The notes under the pieces: model-generated
What the model was told of the DNA's origin: nothing
Seen by the model: the letters and a program-made list of their open reading frames with translations, nothing else
The model's database searches: none
Program-made: the position numbers and the translations under genes
Assembly (NCBI RefSeq): GCF_963678635.1
Contig: NC_087067.1
Coordinates: 5,126,647-5,190,646 of the forward strand
DNA from: Symsagittifera roscoffensis
Lineage: Eukaryota > Xenacoelomorpha > Acoela > Convolutidae
Length of the DNA stretch: 64,000 nucleotides
Direction of reading: 5' to 3'
Shown: positions 9,210 to 20,882 of the stretch, one piece after another
Numbering within the stretch: the stretch's first letter is position 1
Layout of the letters: each line of letters opens with the position of its first letter

Positions 9210-9689
9210 AAAAAGAGAAGTTAGGATATCTCGACAAGTTGAAGGATCTGGAAAGTTCTTTTCAAAACTGGAGGGGCCGTACCGTTGTACCACTGGAGAC
9301 GGCGAGGTTGCGCAAACGCACTCAGCTAGTTTGTCCGAACACATAATTTTTTACGATTCATTAAAACAATTTTTGAGTGCACATTTTGTGTTCAAAAAAG
9401 AATCTTCAAGTTTGTGGTAAAAAGTCGACATTACATTAAAATTACTGTTTTCAATTTCAGCGGGCAGTAAATCTCAAGTTTTTATTCTTATAAAATTTGC
9501 ATCCTCTTCATTGTTTTGAGCATCTCTCAATATTTCGTTTGCAAAAGTTTTCGCAAGTAACCTTGCACAAGATCTTTTTGTTAAATTTCGACATTTAGGC
9601 AGCTTGACGCTCACTCCAAAGTTATATGTATCAATTTCTAAAAATTTTCATCTCCTGTAGCATTTGCGTCCTCTAGAGGATCAGTAACC

Positions 9690-10575
9690 TTGCTTTCGTC
9701 TTACAACAAAGATTTTAACAAAGGTTCAATTACCTTTTTAAACACGGAGCATCTCCATCTTGATAAAATTTCAAAACTTGTAGGAGCTTTTTTACCCGAC
9801 CCTAAGCTATGCAGTTCAGTCAGTAGGTCTGCTGACAAGAATCATCGCAGGATAGGAGTTCTGAAGACGTTAGCCAGTTCTTCTTCGGGTCAGTCTAAAA
9901 AACCTACTTTTAACTAACAAAGACTTAATTCGCCCTAATTCAGATTATGCCTCCCAGCCTGGGCGCATGTCCCAGCAAAACTTCTCTTTATCTCCTGCAG
10001 TTCACCCGAAATCAAGCTATCCGTGTGATGACTGGCTCAACTTTTATGAGCTCGATATCCCACCTGCACATTGAAGTAGGGAACCTGAAAATTCCAAAGC
10101 ACAAATCCCTTTTAACTTTTCAGATTTTAATTTGCAAATCACCCGTTTGGATCTCGCAAATCATTTTTATCACTCGTATTCCTTCACGTCAAGTTAAACA
10201 ATCCATTTTAAAAGCTTTTGAAGACAAAAAGCTCATTTTTAACCAATAAAAACTTGTCACTAAAGCTTAAGGATTCAAAAGAAGTATCCACTTTTGCCTA
10301 AAACCACCACAAGCCCATCCTCAGACGAAACCATACAAACATCGTAACCATAACTTAAGAAGAAACCCCGCCCAAAAAATTCTTTTTATCCCACCTCTAA
10401 ACATCGAACCCTCTGAACAGTTTAGTCCCAGAACCACCCGATGTAAGCTTTTCTTCCTCCCTTTTCACTCCCTCAGACCTGTGGTTAAGGCCTTTTGAAG
10501 TAGCGAAATTCCTCAGCCTGCAGACGGATGAGCAGAACCGGCCCTGAATGGGCTAAAGAAAGAAAGAAAAGTTAT
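9690..10575 (+). pseudogene. 3' end of a non-LTR (LINE-type) retrotransposon
   Basis: A frame at 9947-10249 has the pattern seen after the RT domain in many LINEs: a Leu-Gln...Asn-Gln-Ala-Ile-Arg-Val-Met-Thr-Gly motif, then a Leu-His-Ile-Glu region, then a Thr-Arg-Ile-Pro-Ser run. A further short frame near 10340-10490 gives a Thr-Thr-Arg...Leu-Phe-Phe-Leu-Pro segment typical of the extreme C-terminus. The homology stops at an (AAAG)n tail at about 10556-10574, as expected for a LINE 3' end. Several stops and shifts make it non-functional. The family is not certain. Confidence 0.4.
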
Positions 10576-10868
10576 CTGTTGTTGTGTCACAGCACATTCT
10601 CTGACTGAAGAATCTGCAAAAGAGTAATTCTCCTGAGATTTGACAAAATCTCGGTTCTGAAATAAACATTTTTAAAGACGTTGCAAGGAGTTAAAACTCT
10701 TATATAGGTCATGCTATTTTTTTGGTTAGTTTTATTTAATAAAATTCTGAAAATTATTTTATGTAAAAATTCCCCTTTTGTTTTTGACATTTGATTTTTT
10801 TTAAAGTTCTGTTTCATTTTCTTTGCTAAAAGGAAGGTAAACTCCACTATTGAACAGCAAAAACTCAT

Positions 10869-11945
10869 GAAAAAAATGATCGGTTTCTTGTTTCAAAAGT
10901 GGAATTTAATTTTCAGATTTCGAAGCGAATAGAAGTTTTCGTTGATCCAGTTTTCTCAATTTAGGTTATTTTGTCGAAAAAGTGTTTAAAAAAATTGTAC
11001 TAGAAACTGAGAGAGCTTCAAAGCTATCTATTTTTTTTAGTTTGTCTCTTAAATTCAAATCTTGAAATATAGAAAAAAGTAACTTCTCTGTTTTCTGTTT
11101 TACTGGCATCCATTGACTATTTTCCAACTTTAAATTGGCTATGTTTCAAAAACTTAGATTCATTGATGCAGTAATTCTACAACTACTTGGCGAGGCGTGA
11201 CCGAAACTAATGATCGACTTTCCAATTAAAATAGAATTTGATTTTTGCGAGGCTGAATCAATTTAAGCTATTCTTAGAATTTTTGGCAGACCGCACGTAA
11301 AAAACTTCTGCCCCTGCATTTAGAATACTGATTTGACAAATTATCATTGAAACTGATATCAAATACCGAAAATGTCGAATGCAAAACTGAGCATTTCAAC
11401 AGAAAAACGTTTGAGACTTATTTCAAAATTTCATAAAAAACAAAGGATTTTGAGTTTACTTTAACCAAAAAAATATTCGAAGCTTCGTTGGTTTAGTTGA
11501 GAAGATTCAAAAAGCTCCGAATTTTTTTTCAATATTCTCTCAAAAAATACGTTGAACTCCATCATAAGATAAGTTTGAAACTTCCTTAGAGGTATAATTT
11601 TTTTTTTGCAAAAAATAGAGTTAGAAAAACATATAACAACATAAATATGCATTTTATTGTTCCCATATAGACACTTGTCGTTCAGCTTTTGCTAAACTAC
11701 CTTTAAATAACTTAAGAATGAAATTTACTATCAAACAGTTTTGTTTTGAAGTTTTTTATTGTTCAATTAGAAATCGATCGCCTGGATGAATATGAATGAC
11801 TTACAGCAGGAATCATCTAGTCTATGTTGTTATCAGTTTAATAGTGAACCTTTGGAAAGAAGGTTCAAATCATGATACTCTTTGCACTTGCCAGACTTTG
11901 TAGATAAATTATTTGAATTGCATTTAAGTTGCAGATAAAGTTGCA
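10869..11945 (+). repeat. Dispersed ~1.1 kb repeat (copy 3, isolated)
   Basis: This matches 1160-2253 with roughly 10% differences and small deletions. It shows that the AT-rich segment moves or duplicates independently of the macro-domain element. Upstream (10780-10868) it shares a further block with the intron copy near 50740-50805 (core CTCCAC.AT.GAACAGCAAAA), so the full repeat is longer than the part in the first element. Confidence 0.75.
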
Positions 11946-11948
11946 GAC

Positions 11949-12368
11949 TCAAATTTTTAAAAACTAGCCATGTTAAAACTGAGTCCACTATTTTTTCTTA
12001 GAGTTGAATCTACTTTCAAAACAGTTTCTACGCTGACATTTATGTTTGTACAGTTTGAGTGCTTAATTTGTAAAAAGTTTTTACTAGCTAATTGTTCCCT
12101 GTAAAGATACAAAAAACAAACACTCGAATAAAACAAGGGCTTTTACTCGTTCATTTTACATATGATGAACAAAATGAAAATACTTTTTTTCAGTGTTTGC
12201 TTTTTGTCAGTTTACAAGGAAAAATTAGCTTGTTAAAACTTTTTACAAATTACGCACTCACATAGTACAAGTTAAAATGGCAACAAACAAACTGCTTTGA
12301 AAATAGATCCAAATCTAGGAAAAATAGTAAATTCAATTTTAACCTGGCTAGTTTTTTTTTCAAATTTG
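11949..12368. mobile_element. ~420-bp foldback / MITE-like palindromic element
   Basis: Nearly the whole length is an imperfect inverted repeat centred near 12158. The outer ends (CAAATTT...ACTAGCC at 11950 and GGCTAG...CAAATTT ending at 12367) pair, as do internal blocks such as ACTAGCTAATTGTTCC with its counterpart near 12220. Arms agree at roughly 75-80% by eye. There is no ORF. It directly abuts the end of the 1.1 kb repeat. A clear target-site duplication was not identified. Confidence 0.7.
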
Positions 12369-13759
12369 GAGAGCTTTTTTCACTAATTGGTCATTTCCAT
12401 CACTATTTGGTTTCCTTCACTTTTTCTTTCACTATATGGTCATTTTCTCGGGATCAGACAAGTCAAACGTTCAGTTGTTTCAGTGCATATTTATGATTGC
12501 TGAGTTTCAGATTTTGACGTAGAATCTTTTGACGTAGAAAAAAGTTAACGCTTTGAGCTCGAAAATTAAACATTGTATGATACTGTAACTATTTCAACAA
12601 TTTAACCAGACTCAAAAACAATCCTCATTTTTTTGAGGCCGGCAAACTGATCTACACAAATAAAAAAAAACATCACTGTTCAGTTAAAATGCCGATGATA
12701 ACATGTGTTTTGTAAAGACAAGGAATATTTAAAGTTCTAATATTTTTACTCCAGATGCTTCTTTAGAGGTTTCTGCACCCTTACAAGACACCGGTAGCAA
12801 AAAAGCCGCTGAGAATTTACCATGATCATCGCTAAAAATATAAACTATATGTTGTTAGATTGTTTCCAAAACTAGTTTCGTCTGTAATTTTTCCATCTCA
12901 CGTACCTGAAGAATAACACTTTTAAGCAAATTTTTGCGAAACTGCAGACATGTGTATTTAACTCAGAAATAAAAGGACTCGGTCAGCTTGTCTCTCTTAT
13001 CAATATCCGTTCAGTATGTGTCTCTTTTGTTTTTATAAAGAGAAATAGCCATTAAAGCACATGAGTCTGTATGAACGGATACATTAAAAATTGAAAACCC
13101 AAATGATTGAAAAACTGTTTTCTGAATGCTACTATTTGAGGGGACGGATTTTTCCTAGTTTTCTTATTCGATCTAATTAATAATACTTGTAATCTCAGTC
13201 AGGTTCTTGAATTTGTAATATTTTTGGATCTGTGTTTTCTGCCTACAACTTGTACTTACTCTAGGAAAGTATCTATTATTAAAAGATTGAAAAAAATTTA
13301 CAAAGAAAACAAAAAAAAGCATATCATAAACTTTTAGGAAAAAACACTTTTAGGAATAAACTTAATTTTACCATTCAGATCTGAAATTTCCGAGGTCCAA
13401 CGCCATAGTTATTTTGCATCTGCGTAAATATATGTTATTCCCAAGCCTTCTTGCTAAATGCTGCTCTTAGGGAAATTCTACATTTGCTTTTTTGTAAAGC
13501 TAAGAATCAAATAAACTCACAAACTTTTTTGATCGGTACAAACTCTTTGATTTGCAGATGTTATAAAACTCAGAGTCTTTCGATTTGCTTCAGAATAAAA
13601 GGATATCTGTCGGTTTGTTGTCCGCTTCTAAAGGCAGAACAAAATGACCAATCATACTTTTTTGATATCCAATAAAAAAGTACGAAAAAGTAGACAAATT
13701 TTTTCAAGGTCAATACTCAAAAATTTTTTAAAAAGTGGTTAAAAATTGAGGCACTTCTG
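12369..13759. other. Intergenic DNA with short degenerate repeats
   Basis: A CACTA.TTGGTCATTT-like motif occurs three times at 12380-12460. A 74-codon ORF at 13451-13675 has no recognisable features and is probably chance. Nothing else was seen. Confidence 0.5.
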
Positions 13760-15190
13760 TTTATTGTTTCCCTATTATCAAATGATCACACACGTGATCA
13801 ACAGTACGATGAGCCTTCCTTGCTTCTTCTTGTGCTGTGTTTGATTTTGCTTTTAATTTGAAGCTTCATATAAGGGTTGTACTCTCCTGCCAAGAGTCAT
13901 TGGACATTGATGTTTTCTGTGTTTTACACATTTTAATTCTGGGGGCATTTTGTGTCCTATGCATCCTAATGTTTAGCAACTTTTGGGTCAACAGATTCAC
14001 AAAATTGTGTACTTTTTAATGAAAAACGTTTAAACAAGAAGTTAAAAAAGGAGGTTATGGACAAATGGACAATGGTTGAGTATTTGAAAAGGAAAAGATA
14101 CACAATAGTGAAAAAATTATTTATTTTCTCATTTGGCCGTTAACTTTTGTACATTCTTCTTGGAAGCAATCAATCATTTGTCTAGTGATGTAAATCGTAT
14201 GGACTGATTGGAACGACCTTTGAACCACTTAATCCTCCCTACCTTGATTTTTTATTATCATCATCGAATCCGGATTTCATACTTGCACGCTTCGGTTTTA
14301 ATTGCACTCTTCCCTATAATCAAAATACTATGAGCCTTGCTTGCTTCTTCTTGTGTTGCGCTGATTGTGCGTAGTTTAACAAGATGCTTCATAACTGGAT
14401 TGTACTCTGCTACCAAAGGTCATTGCTCAATGATGTTTTCTGTGTTTTACAGAAGCTGAGCATGGGGGAGTTTTGTGTGCTACATATCCTAAAGTTTGGC
14501 AACTTGTGTGTCAACACTTGCTCCAATCCGATGTTAAAAGAAAATTGAGAAAAAATTTATCATGTTCAAACTGATTCAACAGATTCACTAAGTTTATGTT
14601 TTTTAATAGAGAACTTTAAATTAAGTAGTTAAAAAAGGAGATAGACAAATGGATAATGGTTAAAATTTTTAAAAGGAAAATGTACACAATAGGGAAAAAC
14701 ATCTATTTTTTATCATTGAAAACATTTAGTTTATTTTTTTTAAATGTTTTTTCTTGGAAGCTTTCTTTTCTTCATCTGTTCATTTAATTCCTAGAATGTC
14801 CTTTGAGCCTCTTGATACTCCCAATCCTGATCTTTCTGGTGTTCACCACCGTCGATTCCGGATTGCTGCCATTAGGCTTTGGTTTTGATAATTTTTTGAT
14901 AGTTTTTTTCCCGAAGGTCAGTCCAATTTCGGATGAACCTTCTTTGTTTTTTTTGCTCTGATTTTGATTTATCGTAGCTTACCATGAAGCTTTTAATATA
15001 TACCCGTTTTGTGCTTCGCTACCAAATATCATTATTCATTGACATTTTCTGTTTATTACAAAATCTGGTTCTGGGGACAGTTTTTGTCCCCCACATTTTC
15101 TAAAGTTTTGAAATTTTTACGGCAAAAAATACCCCAACCCGATGATTTTTGAGAAAAAAGTATCATTGTCCTTTTGATTAAAAAACGTAA
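13760..15190. repeat. Three diverged tandem units of ~540-600 bp
   Basis: Units start near 13768, 14308 and 14905. Each begins with TTCCC, passes through a GAGCC/GAACCTTC-TTGCTTCTTCTTGTG block, a GAAGCTTCATA block, a TGATGTTTTCTGTGTTTTACA block and a CTGGGG.CA.TTTTGTGTCC block. The third unit is the most diverged and is shortened. No ORF is conserved among them. Confidence 0.65.
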
Positions 15191-16260
15191 TCACAAAACT
15201 GTAAGTTCCTCTCAATCTAAAATTATCAGTTAAACTTAAAGTAGATGAAAAAGGCGGAAAATTGCAGTGAAAATGGTATCAATAAACAAATGCAATAAAT
15301 AATTTGAGAACTTTTCTGCCACAATCGTAATTTGACAGTGTGTTTTAAAATCACTAACGACACAAAACTAATTGTAATGGAAACATATATCTTAAAACCT
15401 TTTTTTTGAGGTCAGAGAAAGGAAATTTTCCACATTATAGCGATTATGCGCTTTTCTTGTTGCACTATGTAGTGAATATCACTCAATTGGTGAGTGGTTC
15501 AGTGTTTTGAGGAGCAAATCGTAATAGAGTCTGTCTCAAAAGCTGCGTATATAAACAGAAAAATTTTTGCATTGAAAAAAAATGTTACCACATTTAAATG
15601 GCTACAAGTAATCATTAACAAATTTTTTTTGGCAGGGTTAGGTAGAAACTGTTGCTCAACCGCTCTTTAGTATTGGCTGAAACCTATTGTCATGTTGTGT
15701 AGAATGTGAAAGATGAAGTTTTTTTAAACGACTTTTTGCTAGTATTTAATTTTTGTAAATCTAGGTGTATACGATGTTAACAACTGATCTCATCGGTCCC
15801 CAAGTTAACCCCAAGAAGATCTTGACGGTGATAACTAAAATTGCTGTATAATATTTTTTGGAAGATTACAATGGCTACTTGACGCAATAAAGTTTTCACT
15901 TTGATTCTTGTATATGTTTTCGTAATCACAAATTTACAGTATTAATGTTTTAGTGAATTTTGAGATGCCTAAATGTATATGGTTATTCTTCTCAGCTTGC
16001 TTTTTTGAAAGGTATTTTTTTTTCGAGAAGCTGTTTAAACCGGTAGGTAATTAAAAACTCAAGTCAGAAAAGAAGCAATCTTTTTCGAAATGACATCGGA
16101 GTGTTTAGTTTCTAGAGTGGCATTGAAGCTTGCATATCCGAGGAGAAAGCTTAGTTTTTGGAGAGTATTGTGAGAGTTAGTGAGATAGTGTTGTGATGAT
16201 ACATAAAAAAGGTTAAAGTTGAAACATTTGGGTACTTTTTCTCACAGCTTGCAAAAATGA
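15191..16260. other. Intergenic DNA, no feature recognised
   Basis: AT-rich sequence without ORFs or clear repeats. Confidence 0.45.
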
Positions 16261-16372
16261 TCAGATACTTTAAGAAACAGCTAATAACACAAATGAAAAA
16301 AAATCACTACAGGAATTCAGATACTTTAAGAAACAGCTAATAACACAAATGAAAAAAAATCACTACAGGAAT
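16261..16372. repeat. Perfect 56-bp tandem duplication
   Basis: 16261-16316 and 16317-16372 are identical, both starting TCAGATACTTTAAG. The perfect match marks a very recent duplication, or an assembly artefact. Confidence 0.9.
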
Positions 16373-18040
16373 TAGATTTTTGTTCCTGTTATATACATTA
16401 CTTTTTTGAAATTTGAGAACAGTTTGGTGTCAGCTAATACCTTTTCGTGATTCCCTCCGATTTTAATTTATTTATTTTGCGTGTCTTGCCAAATGCCATT
16501 CCTTGATAATTAAGTTGGAGATTTAACAATTTTTGAATTAAAAAAAAATCTTGTATTTACATATAGCCAAAATTTTCCGCTTCTGCTCTATAAAACTACA
16601 AAATATCTGCTTCATTATTTAAAAATTTAATCAAGAGTGATTAGTCATTTTCTAGAATTAAAAGATTTGATAGAACTTTCAGTTTGTTTAAATGATAGAT
16701 GCAGTAGCGTATTTTACCTCAAAATCGAAAAAAAATCAGTAATTTTTGCCAGCTTTGCTTTTCGATGAAACTAATTTATAAAATCTCTTCATTTTACAGA
16801 GTTTGAAAATTTTGGCGCAAGACTTGTTTGACGAGGCATGAATTTCATGGGAAATTGTCACAATTGATCGATTTTTGAGTTGAACTAGAGTTTATTTGTT
16901 ACTAGGCTGGATAGCCTCAAGTAGTTTTTTTTAGAGTTTTGGGGGAGACCGCCTGAACAGATTATGCCTCTGCATTAAAAGTAGTTGCCCACAACTGCCA
17001 ATAGTATAAGAGTTATTTTTACTGAAAAAAAAGATAAACAAAATTCATGCCATATATGAAAAGACGTGAAATTTAAATCTGGAAATAATGACTAATAATG
17101 ATATCCAAGAGGACCTGAATGAAACCTTGGTTTTGAATTCCTCAATCTATAGCTCTTGATTGTTCACGCTTAAATTAGTTTAGTTCAGTGTAACGAACAA
17201 ATTTGCGAAATTCACTTACATTTGCCAAATCTGTTTACACTTACAGAGTCCACTGATATCTGTGGAATCCATTTTCAAATTTGAGGAATACGCTTACATT
17301 TGCGGAATCCGAGTTTTTCTATTCAGAAACCACGGAAGTTCCGTAAAATTAATACCTTAACAGTCTGAAGTGACCTACACACAAAAAGATTTCAGTGACC
17401 TACATATAAGAAATTGTAGCGTGTATCCAGTGCACAGTTTGTCCCCGTAATTGAGAACTTTCAGCAAAAATAGGCTGGAAATGAGAAGTGTGTTATAATT
17501 TGAAGAAGTAAAAGAAGCACAGATTTGACTTTATTCAAAATATATTTTCAAAACTTTGAACGAATGAAGTCTCAAAACCAAAACAACAACGTTATTGAAA
17601 AGAAAATTTGTGACAAAAACAAAAAAGTTCGGAACTTTTTGTTATACTTTTTAAAAATTTTGGGTGTTTTCTATCAAGCAATTTCTCGGGTCGTAGTCCT
17701 TGCCTTGACAAAAAATTGGCACGATTTTATCTTGGCAATTGTAGACATGCGCCACATTATTTTTTTTGATTGGAGACCGGCGTCACCAATACTTGGCATT
17801 TCAAAACAGGCTGAAAAAAGCCACTGCAACCGACGCGACCCAAAAACCCGTTGCAACCAGCGCGACATTATGCGTTTGGTGTGATGGAACAAAAAATCCA
17901 AAACATTTCATGAGCCATGTCAATCTTTTTACGTCGCGCCGCCAAGGTCTTTTGTTATTAGCGACGCTATGTTTTCAAGTCGTGCCGCAACAGATTTTTG
18001 ATGTCACGTGACTTCAAAAATCAGTTGGCGTGACTTAAAA
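16373..18040. other. Intergenic DNA with a diverged dispersed-repeat copy
   Basis: The stretch near 16700-16980 shares spaced blocks with the 1.1 kb repeat (GACGAGGCATGA, AGGCTGGATA, GTTTTGGGGGAGACCGC, GCCTCTGCATT). A 119-codon ORF at 17525-17884 has no recognisable content. GC richness rises from about 17780 toward the retrotransposon insertion point, with repeated GCGCGAC/GGCGTGACT words that continue on the other side after 29646. Confidence 0.5.
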
Positions 18041-18045
18041 TGAAA

Positions 18046-19041
18046 TGTAGAATTGGTAATTCTAGCAAATTTTCGACTTAGCGTATTTTCTGCGCATTTT
18101 ATCCTAACATGATAGTGAAAATATTAGTAAATTTGGTTCAAAATCGGGTTATGGTTAGTTTATTGGGGTCGTATGACTTTGTTGCTTGGGTCAGGATTTG
18201 ACACCGAAGTCAGATGTTATTTAAGTAAGTAGCGAAGGGGGGATTTAATTGATAAGAATCATACGACTTCGGTACTTACCCGATTTACGATGCCAACCGC
18301 AGGAGGATGTATTTACAAAACGTGAACAAGTTGATAAAAACCCCGGACTTGGGACCCGTCAGCTTTGACAGGGGGAGTAGGTAAAAGGGAAAAACCATAG
18401 GGGGCAGTTGTGATTAAGGGGATGACAGCACCGATATGAAGTGGCGTGACATTAACAAAAACGGAGCACAAATAGAGATAAGAAGAAGTGGAGGTTAGAG
18501 AGCGGATTAAAAAGAGAACGAGTTAACGAGCGTAAGATTCAGTAGGTCCCAGTTGTGGTCGCTATCTGAACTCATCTGTTAATTGTTTCACAGCGAGTGA
18601 AGTAAGAACGTAAGTCGAAGTGCCTTGTGGAAAATTAGTTAGAGCAGAAGTTAGTACAAGTCAGAGAGCTTAGTCGACACGTGTACTGACCGAGTACGCA
18701 GAGAAGAAATTGTTAAGTGTGTACAGATCGCAAACCATTCTGTTGTATATTACTAAATTATATGCTGGCCGAATTAGTAGGCCCTTTGTATTCATTCAGA
18801 CTTATACATATATTGAATTCATTTGAGAGAAAGGAATTCGTTATACGCGACTTCAAGCGAGATATAGCAAGCAAGAGCATCACTGACTAAGGGGGAGCAA
18901 TAGAATACAGTAGAGGACAACTCACCACTAAAAATAAACCTTTCGGGATTGTCGTTAATACCGAGCCTTAGTGCCCCCCTGCTTTAGCACGGTAAACGGG
19001 ATAGCTTCGCAAGACTGTGTGTGAAAATCCTAAAGACGACA
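18046..19041 (+). repeat. 5' LTR (996 bp)
   Basis: It begins TGTAGAATTGG and ends GACGACA. The first 20 bases contain a palindrome (TAGAATT-GGT-AATTCTA). Compared with the 3' LTR it carries 37 extra bases around 18121-18157 and about five substitutions. It should contain the promoter and polyadenylation signals, but no TATA box could be assigned with confidence. Confidence 0.95.
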
Positions 19042-19062
19042 TTGGCGCTCCTGGGTGGGCTT
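19042..19062 (+). promoter_or_regulatory. Primer-binding site, probably for tRNA-Asn
   Basis: Immediately after the LTR, with one intervening T, is TGGCGCTCCTGGGTGGGC. Its complement ends in CCA and carries a GAGCCCACC-type T-arm, which fits the 3' end of tRNA-Asn better than the Lys or Ser primers used by well-known gypsy relatives. The tRNA assignment is from recalled tRNA sequences and should be treated as likely only. Confidence 0.65.
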
Positions 19063-19115
19063 TGTCCTAGACTGAAGTTGCAAACGAACGAACAACCATC
19101 CCGTGAGCAAACACG

Positions 19116-20226
19116 ATGATGAACAACGACGATAGAACGATAGAGCTGCATTGGCAGAGGCTGCTGTGGCGGCAGCGAATGCTTTGGACAGGCAGCAAGG
19201 AGTCTTTGGCTTTGGCACCATTCGCCCCGATCGGTTTCCCTCCAGTAGCTATCAAAACTGGGCCGACTGGAGGAAGCATTTCGCCTGGGTTGCGGATGCT
19301 AACAGATGGGAAGATGAACAGGCTCAGATGGTGTTGCCTACGTGTCTGACAGGATGGGCTCTGGATGAATTTACCAGCATGCCAGCCCACTTCAGAGAGG
19401 AGGAAGACGGTTTCCCAGCGCCAACACTTGCACGGATGCTGGCCGAACTAGACCAGCGTATGATGCCCTTCCAAACTCAAGCAGCGGCTAGGGCGGATTT
19501 CAAAAGTCTGATGCAAGGAGACAAGGAGGGTTTGAGGGAATTCTCTCGGCGAATCCGATCACTTGCAGATGTTGCTAATGGAAATGTGGGAGCTCAAGCT
19601 CGAGACGATATGAACCGAGAACAGTTCATAGACGGGCTATTTGACGTGGACCTTCAAGACCTACTTCTGCGAGAAGATCTTGGAAGCCTAGCGCAAGCAG
19701 TTGCCCGTGCCCAAGCCTTGGATCTTGTGAATAAAACGTCCAGGGCCAGGAACCGGAGAAAGTTGCACCTTGCGAGGGTTGCCGAAAATGTCCCAGAGCC
19801 GGGTGCTGAGGCTGGTCGGAATGTAGGCGGACAGATCCCTCGAAGCCAACCAGTGGGAGCTGGTCAGGGACGTCAGCAGGCGAGCAATGAACCCGCATCG
19901 ACCAACTGGTGAGTGTCCAGAATGATCTGTTAGCTCAGATGCAGAACATGACGGCCATGATGGGTAGGTTTGTTAATTCTATCATCCCCGTTCCCCACCC
20001 GGAAAACTTACCGCGGTCGGAACCTTCCCAACGACCCCGACAACTATACGAACCCCAACCCGGCGAGAATAGATCGAACTTATCTCCTGGCCTTGGAGGT
20101 CGTTACGGAATAAAAAACCAGATACCACGTGGGAACTGTTTTGGCTGCGGCCAGCCGGGTCATTTTGCGAAGGAGTGCCCCCAGAAGAATTCGGATCATT
20201 TAAACTACCAAGGGCCGGGGCATTGA
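19116..20226 (+). pseudogene. gag: gag (capsid/nucleocapsid), frame-shifted
   Basis: The likely start is the ATG at 19116 (frame 3). The protein moves to another frame near 19136-19150, runs open to a TGA at 19910-19912, and resumes in a third frame from about 19891 to 20226. The middle part has the look of a retrotransposon capsid: a Trp-rich helix (Asn-Trp-Ala-Asp-Trp-Arg-Lys), then helices with a Leu-Arg-Glu-Phe-Ser-Arg-Arg segment. The last part has a coiled-coil-like run near 19900-19970, a Pro-rich linker and one CCHC zinc knuckle (CFGCGQPGHFAKEC, about 20143-20184) for RNA packaging. Both shifts equal loss of one base. A GTGAGT at 19909 resembles a splice donor and falls on the internal stop. 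Confidence 0.88.
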
Positions 20227-20882
20227 ATATGCATCAGGGAGGTTTTGTCCCGGCCGAGATAAAGAATCAACATCGAGTAAATTACCCATCCGCCACTTCC
20301 AACCCCTCTATGTACCGCTTGGACCCCACGACGAGCCCTCAGGTACAAATGAGAGGCGAAGGCTTTCGAGGAACAGAGCAGGTTCAGACTTTATTCCACC
20401 AAACGACCCCCAGTCGACCGGAAGAACCTAAACAAATCACGAGTATCCAGTGTCAGACAGAGAGTTCCTTGGAATTCGTGAGTGTTTGCCGAGGGCCCGA
20501 AGCGCCATTCGGGCTAATAGCGGAAGCGATTTTGGGCGGGCTACCGGTAAAAGCACTAGTGGATACGGGAGCTACGATCAACCTAATACGAAGCGAGGTG
20601 TACCATAATTTGACTACAGCCCCACCGTTACGGCCCTACAAAGGGACACTAGAAACAGCGGATGGAAGGCAAGTGGGAGTCGAGGGATGGGTGACGGCTA
20701 ATTTGGAGCTAGGGTCAATCCACGATGAGGTCGAGGCCCTGGTGGTGCCTGAGCTGAAAGCGGAGATGATCATAGGACTTCGGTCTTTGAAGGAGCATGA
20801 ATGCTCGTTAGATTTCCAGTGTGACAACCTCTGGACGGGACGGAAGGAGGGATCTATAGTTCCCCTGCAATATGAAAGGTGA
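20175..20882 (+). pseudogene. pro: Retroviral-type aspartic protease domain
   Basis: The frame overlaps the end of gag by 52 bp in the -1 frame, an arrangement compatible with programmed -1 frameshifting. The active-site motif Leu-Val-Asp-Thr-Gly-Ala lies near 20556-20575, and an Ile-Ile-Gly-Leu-Arg segment before 20800 corresponds to the second conserved strand (ILG type). The enzyme would cleave Gag and Pol. The N-terminal 100 codons are low-complexity linker. The frame ends at TGA 20880-20882, directly where the next Pol frame opens. Confidence 0.88.

Noticed and set aside
9100-9420. 106-codon plus-strand ORF
   Set aside because: Its first part is the inverted repeat at 9121-9209 and low-complexity Phe/Lys sequence; no domain features.
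17525-17884. 119-codon ORF left of the retrotransposon
   Set aside because: Starts in AT-rich DNA, no motif, no homologous copy in the window; consistent with chance.
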